From NCBI GenBank assembly GCA_937894825.1, contig CALCQT010000499.1, positions 1-7,137 on the forward strand: a stretch of 7,137 nucleotides of DNA, given 5' to 3'. Of this stretch, positions 5,142 to 7,137 are shown piece after piece; the first letter of the stretch is position 1; each line of letters begins with the position of its first letter. The position numbers and the translations under genes were made by a program. Source of the DNA: an uncultured Anaerolineaceae bacterium. GTDB lineage: Bacteria; Chloroflexota; Anaerolineae; Anaerolineales; Anaerolineaceae. Below the pieces are notes generated by a model. It was not told the origin of the DNA. It did no database searches and saw only the letters and a program-made list of their open reading frames with translations.

Positions 5142-6884
5142 ATGCAGCGAAGCAAAAATAAAAAAATCCTGTTGACACTGGCGATCTTCCTGTTGGTATC
5201 GGCCTGTAACATCCCATTCGCAGCGGAGAATACCGGACAACCAGACCGCGTTGCCAATATTGAAACCATCCTGACCGAAATGGCTGTTCAGACCGCGGAA
5301 GCCTTGTCGGGGACGCCGGAAGCTGTGCAAACCGATCCTTCTCCTGTCGCGTCCGCCAATGAAAAAGTCCTGAATGTTTGCCTGGGACGGGAACCGGAAA
5401 GTCTGTTTATTTACAAATCGTCCTCGCGTTCCATGTGGTCGGTGCTCGAAAGCATTTATGACGGGCCGTTTGACTCATTGAATGGTTCTTCTGTGCCGGT
5501 CATCTTTGAGGATATCCGGATCGAACACGAAATTGTCGCGGTCAGCGAAAACGATGCCGTGGTGAATGCGGATGGAGAAATTACCACTTTGAAACCTGGC
5601 GTCGAAGTCATCCCCGCGGATTCCGAAACACGTTGTGGAACGAAAAATTGCGTTATAACATGGGATGGCGTCAGCCCGCTTGAGATGGTTCAAATCAGAA
5701 TTACCTTTGTGCTTAAATCCGGGATCCGCTGGTCGGATGGGGAGCCGCTGCGAAGTCAGGATTCTGTTTTTTCCTGGCGGCTTGACGCGGATGCGGCGGT
5801 CAAAACCTCCAAGCAAAATCAGCAGCTCACCGCGGCTTATACCGCTGTGGATGATTCCCAGGTTCAGTGGACCGGCATTCCCGGTTTTATCCCGCAGAAA
5901 AGCTCCGAAATGTTCTGGCATCCGCTGCCGGAACATTTGTTGGGACCGATGGAAACTGCCGAGATTTTGACGGATGAAACGACCAACCGCGCTCCGCTGG
6001 GGTGGGGAGCTTACCAGGTGGACCACTGGGTTCCGGGTGAGCGGATCGAGATGAAAAGAAACGATTTTTATTGGCGCGGCGCTGGGGAAAATATCCCTTA
6101 TTTTGACCGGATCGTCTATAAATTCTATGTGAGCGGCGATAATAACCTTTCGGCATTGAAAAATGGCGATTGTGATGTGATTGACACGACAGTCGACATG
6201 CGCGTTGATTTGGAGCCGGTTTTGGAAGATGTCCGCGATGAAAAAATCGCCGCTTATATTCAGCCGGTACCCTCCTGGGAACAGCTGACGTTGAATTTGC
6301 AGCCGCAGGACGTTGCCGCGGTTAATTATTTCTCCGATTCAAATGTTCGTAAGGCAATCGGGCAGTGCATCAACCGGGAACAGTTGATCCGCGAGATATT
6401 TTATGGACAGGCGGAAATTCCGTCGGGGTTTTATCCTTCCGGGCATCTTTTTGGCAATTCGAATGTGCCGGCGCTGCCGTATGATCCGGAAGCCGCTCAG
6501 GCGCTGCTGGATGCCGCCGGTTGGAAAGATGCCGATGCCGACCCAGCCACCGCTCGGGTAGCCCAAGGTGTCGCGGGTGTCCCGGATGGGACGGCTTTTT
6601 CGATCCATTTACTGACTTCTTCCACGGATACGCGCCAAAAAACAGGGCAATTCATTGCAGCGGCGCTGCAGGATTGCGGTATCGAGGTCAATCTTTCGTT
6701 TGAACCGCTGGATGTGTTTTATGCGCAGGGTCCGGAAGGCCCGCTGTTCGGCCGCACGTTCGAGGCAGCGCTCTTTTCATGGTCCGGAACAAATCAATTC
6801 CCGTGTACATTATTTTCCGGGACCGACCGCGGAGAACAATTGGATTGGTGTGAACCTGGGCGCTTACCAGTCCGATGCCTATGA
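5142..6884 (+). CDS. Second peptide-type ABC transporter substrate-binding lipoprotein (SBP family 5), frame broken near its C-terminus
   Basis: The uninterrupted frame gives 580 residues, but only the first 560 or so look genuine. The start follows AAAGGAG (5131-5137). 'MQRSKNKKILLTLAIFLLVS' leads to a V-S-A-C lipobox with Cys22 as the predicted lipid-anchored residue, then a short polar linker to about 73. The family 5 domain follows: 'VLNVCLGREPESL' (76-88), 'FVLKSGIRWSDGEPLRSQD' (189-207, the family signature), 'PLGWGAYQVDHWVPGERIEM' (285-304) and 'NVRKAIGQCINREQLI' (401-416). Cys165 and Cys170 could form a disulfide. After 'PCTLFSG' (554-560) the frame gives 20 unrelated residues and stops, while the expected sequence resumes in the next frame. 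It is clearly divergent from the first binding protein, including a much shorter linker and an intact WSDG motif. Substrate is unknown; it may serve the same permease or another one downstream. Confidence 0.88.
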   Translation: MQRSKNKKILLTLAIFLLVSACNIPFAAENTGQPDRVANIETILTEMAVQTAEALSGTPEAVQTDPSPVASANEKVLNVCLGREPESLFIYKSSSRSMWSVLESIYDGPFDSLNGSSVPVIFEDIRIEHEIVAVSENDAVVNADGEITTLKPGVEVIPADSETRCGTKNCVITWDGVSPLEMVQIRITFVLKSGIRWSDGEPLRSQDSVFSWRLDADAAVKTSKQNQQLTAAYTAVDDSQVQWTGIPGFIPQKSSEMFWHPLPEHLLGPMETAEILTDETTNRAPLGWGAYQVDHWVPGERIEMKRNDFYWRGAGENIPYFDRIVYKFYVSGDNNLSALKNGDCDVIDTTVDMRVDLEPVLEDVRDEKIAAYIQPVPSWEQLTLNLQPQDVAAVNYFSDSNVRKAIGQCINREQLIREIFYGQAEIPSGFYPSGHLFGNSNVPALPYDPEAAQALLDAAGWKDADADPATARVAQGVAGVPDGTAFSIHLLTSSTDTRQKTGQFIAAALQDCGIEVNLSFEPLDVFYAQGPEGPLFGRTFEAALFSWSGTNQFPCTLFSGTDRGEQLDWCEPGRLPVRCL

Positions 6885-7137
6885 CGCTGCCTGTCGGGAT
6901 GCGAGCAAGGACCTGCTTTTCTATTCTGAGAATTCGCCCGAAAGCCAGACCGCGGTTTCCGAAGTTCAGAAAATCTATGCTGAGGAGCTGCCGGTTATTC
7001 CGCTCTATTTTGATTATTCAATGGGGGTCTCAAATCTACAGATTTGCGGACTGGAGAACGCGATTGGAACGCGCAGCTTTCTCTGGAATATTGAGAGCTT
7101 ATCAAAAAGCGAGACGACTTGCGCGGTTTCGCAATGG
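6823..7137 (+). pseudogene. Continuation of the second binding protein in the shifted frame (C-terminal part, runs off the window)
   Basis: From 6823 the next frame reads 'PTAENNWIGVNLGAYQSDAY' and continues open for 105 codons to the window edge. Family-typical pieces include the 'YDAAC' motif, 'VQKIYAEELPVIPLYFDY' and 'FLWNIE', the normal C-terminal end of a family 5 binding protein. There is no ribosome-binding site or proper start, so it is not a separate gene. Removing one base from the T or G run in 6813-6821 restores a single protein of at least 664 residues with a smooth junction reading LFSGPTAENNW or LFPGPTAENNW. The stop codon lies beyond 7137. Whether this is a true mutation or an assembly error cannot be told from the sequence. 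Confidence 0.88.

Noticed and set aside
5475..6026. Antisense 183-codon open frame opposite the second binding-protein gene
   Set aside because: It is a shadow of a strongly supported family 5 gene, with no start signals or motifs of its own.
6819..6884. The 20-residue tail ending in LPVRCL as the natural C-terminus of the second receptor
   Set aside because: It would remove the conserved C-terminal part of the domain, which is present intact in the next frame immediately afterwards.

Overview
The window carries most of an oligopeptide (Opp-type) ABC importer locus, all on the + strand. The likely host is a Chloroflexota bacterium, probably class Anaerolineae. This is an inference from style rather than a marker gene: the first binding protein has a lipobox followed by a Thr/Pro-rich 'TPTPVPPTEAP' linker of a kind common in that phylum, both binding proteins are lipoproteins, and base composition is moderate.

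Layout: 1-258 is the C-terminal end of an OppF-like ATPase with its zinc/iron-sulfur-type cysteine tail. A structured 105-bp gap follows, then a large substrate-binding lipoprotein (oppA, 364-2403) with a 13-residue tandem repeat in its linker. A 458-bp gene-free region (2404-2861) starts with a strong GC-rich hairpin lacking a U-tract and ends with a set of potentially competing hairpins before oppB (2862-3917). oppC (3950-4990) follows 32 bp later, and a clear intrinsic terminator (5008-5050) closes the unit. A separate transcription unit then begins with a perfect TATAAT box and encodes a second, divergent family 5 binding lipoprotein (from 5142). Its reading frame is broken by a single-base shift near 6813-6821 and continues in the next frame to the window edge.

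How the genes work together: the lipid-anchored binding protein captures peptide (or a similar solute) outside the membrane and delivers it to the OppB-OppC channel, and OppD/OppF hydrolyse ATP. OppD should lie just upstream, outside the window. Gene order here is F-A-B-C, unlike the A-B-C-D-F order of enterobacteria. Both permeases are longer than E. coli OppB/OppC because of extra residues on the extracytoplasmic side. The hairpin after oppA fits the usual need for excess binding protein over permease.

I found no tRNA, rRNA, CRISPR array, insertion sequence or defence-type gene, and no convincing new biological system. The most checkable oddities are the frameshift, the cysteine tail of OppF, the tandem-repeat linker, the permease loop extensions and the leader upstream of oppB.
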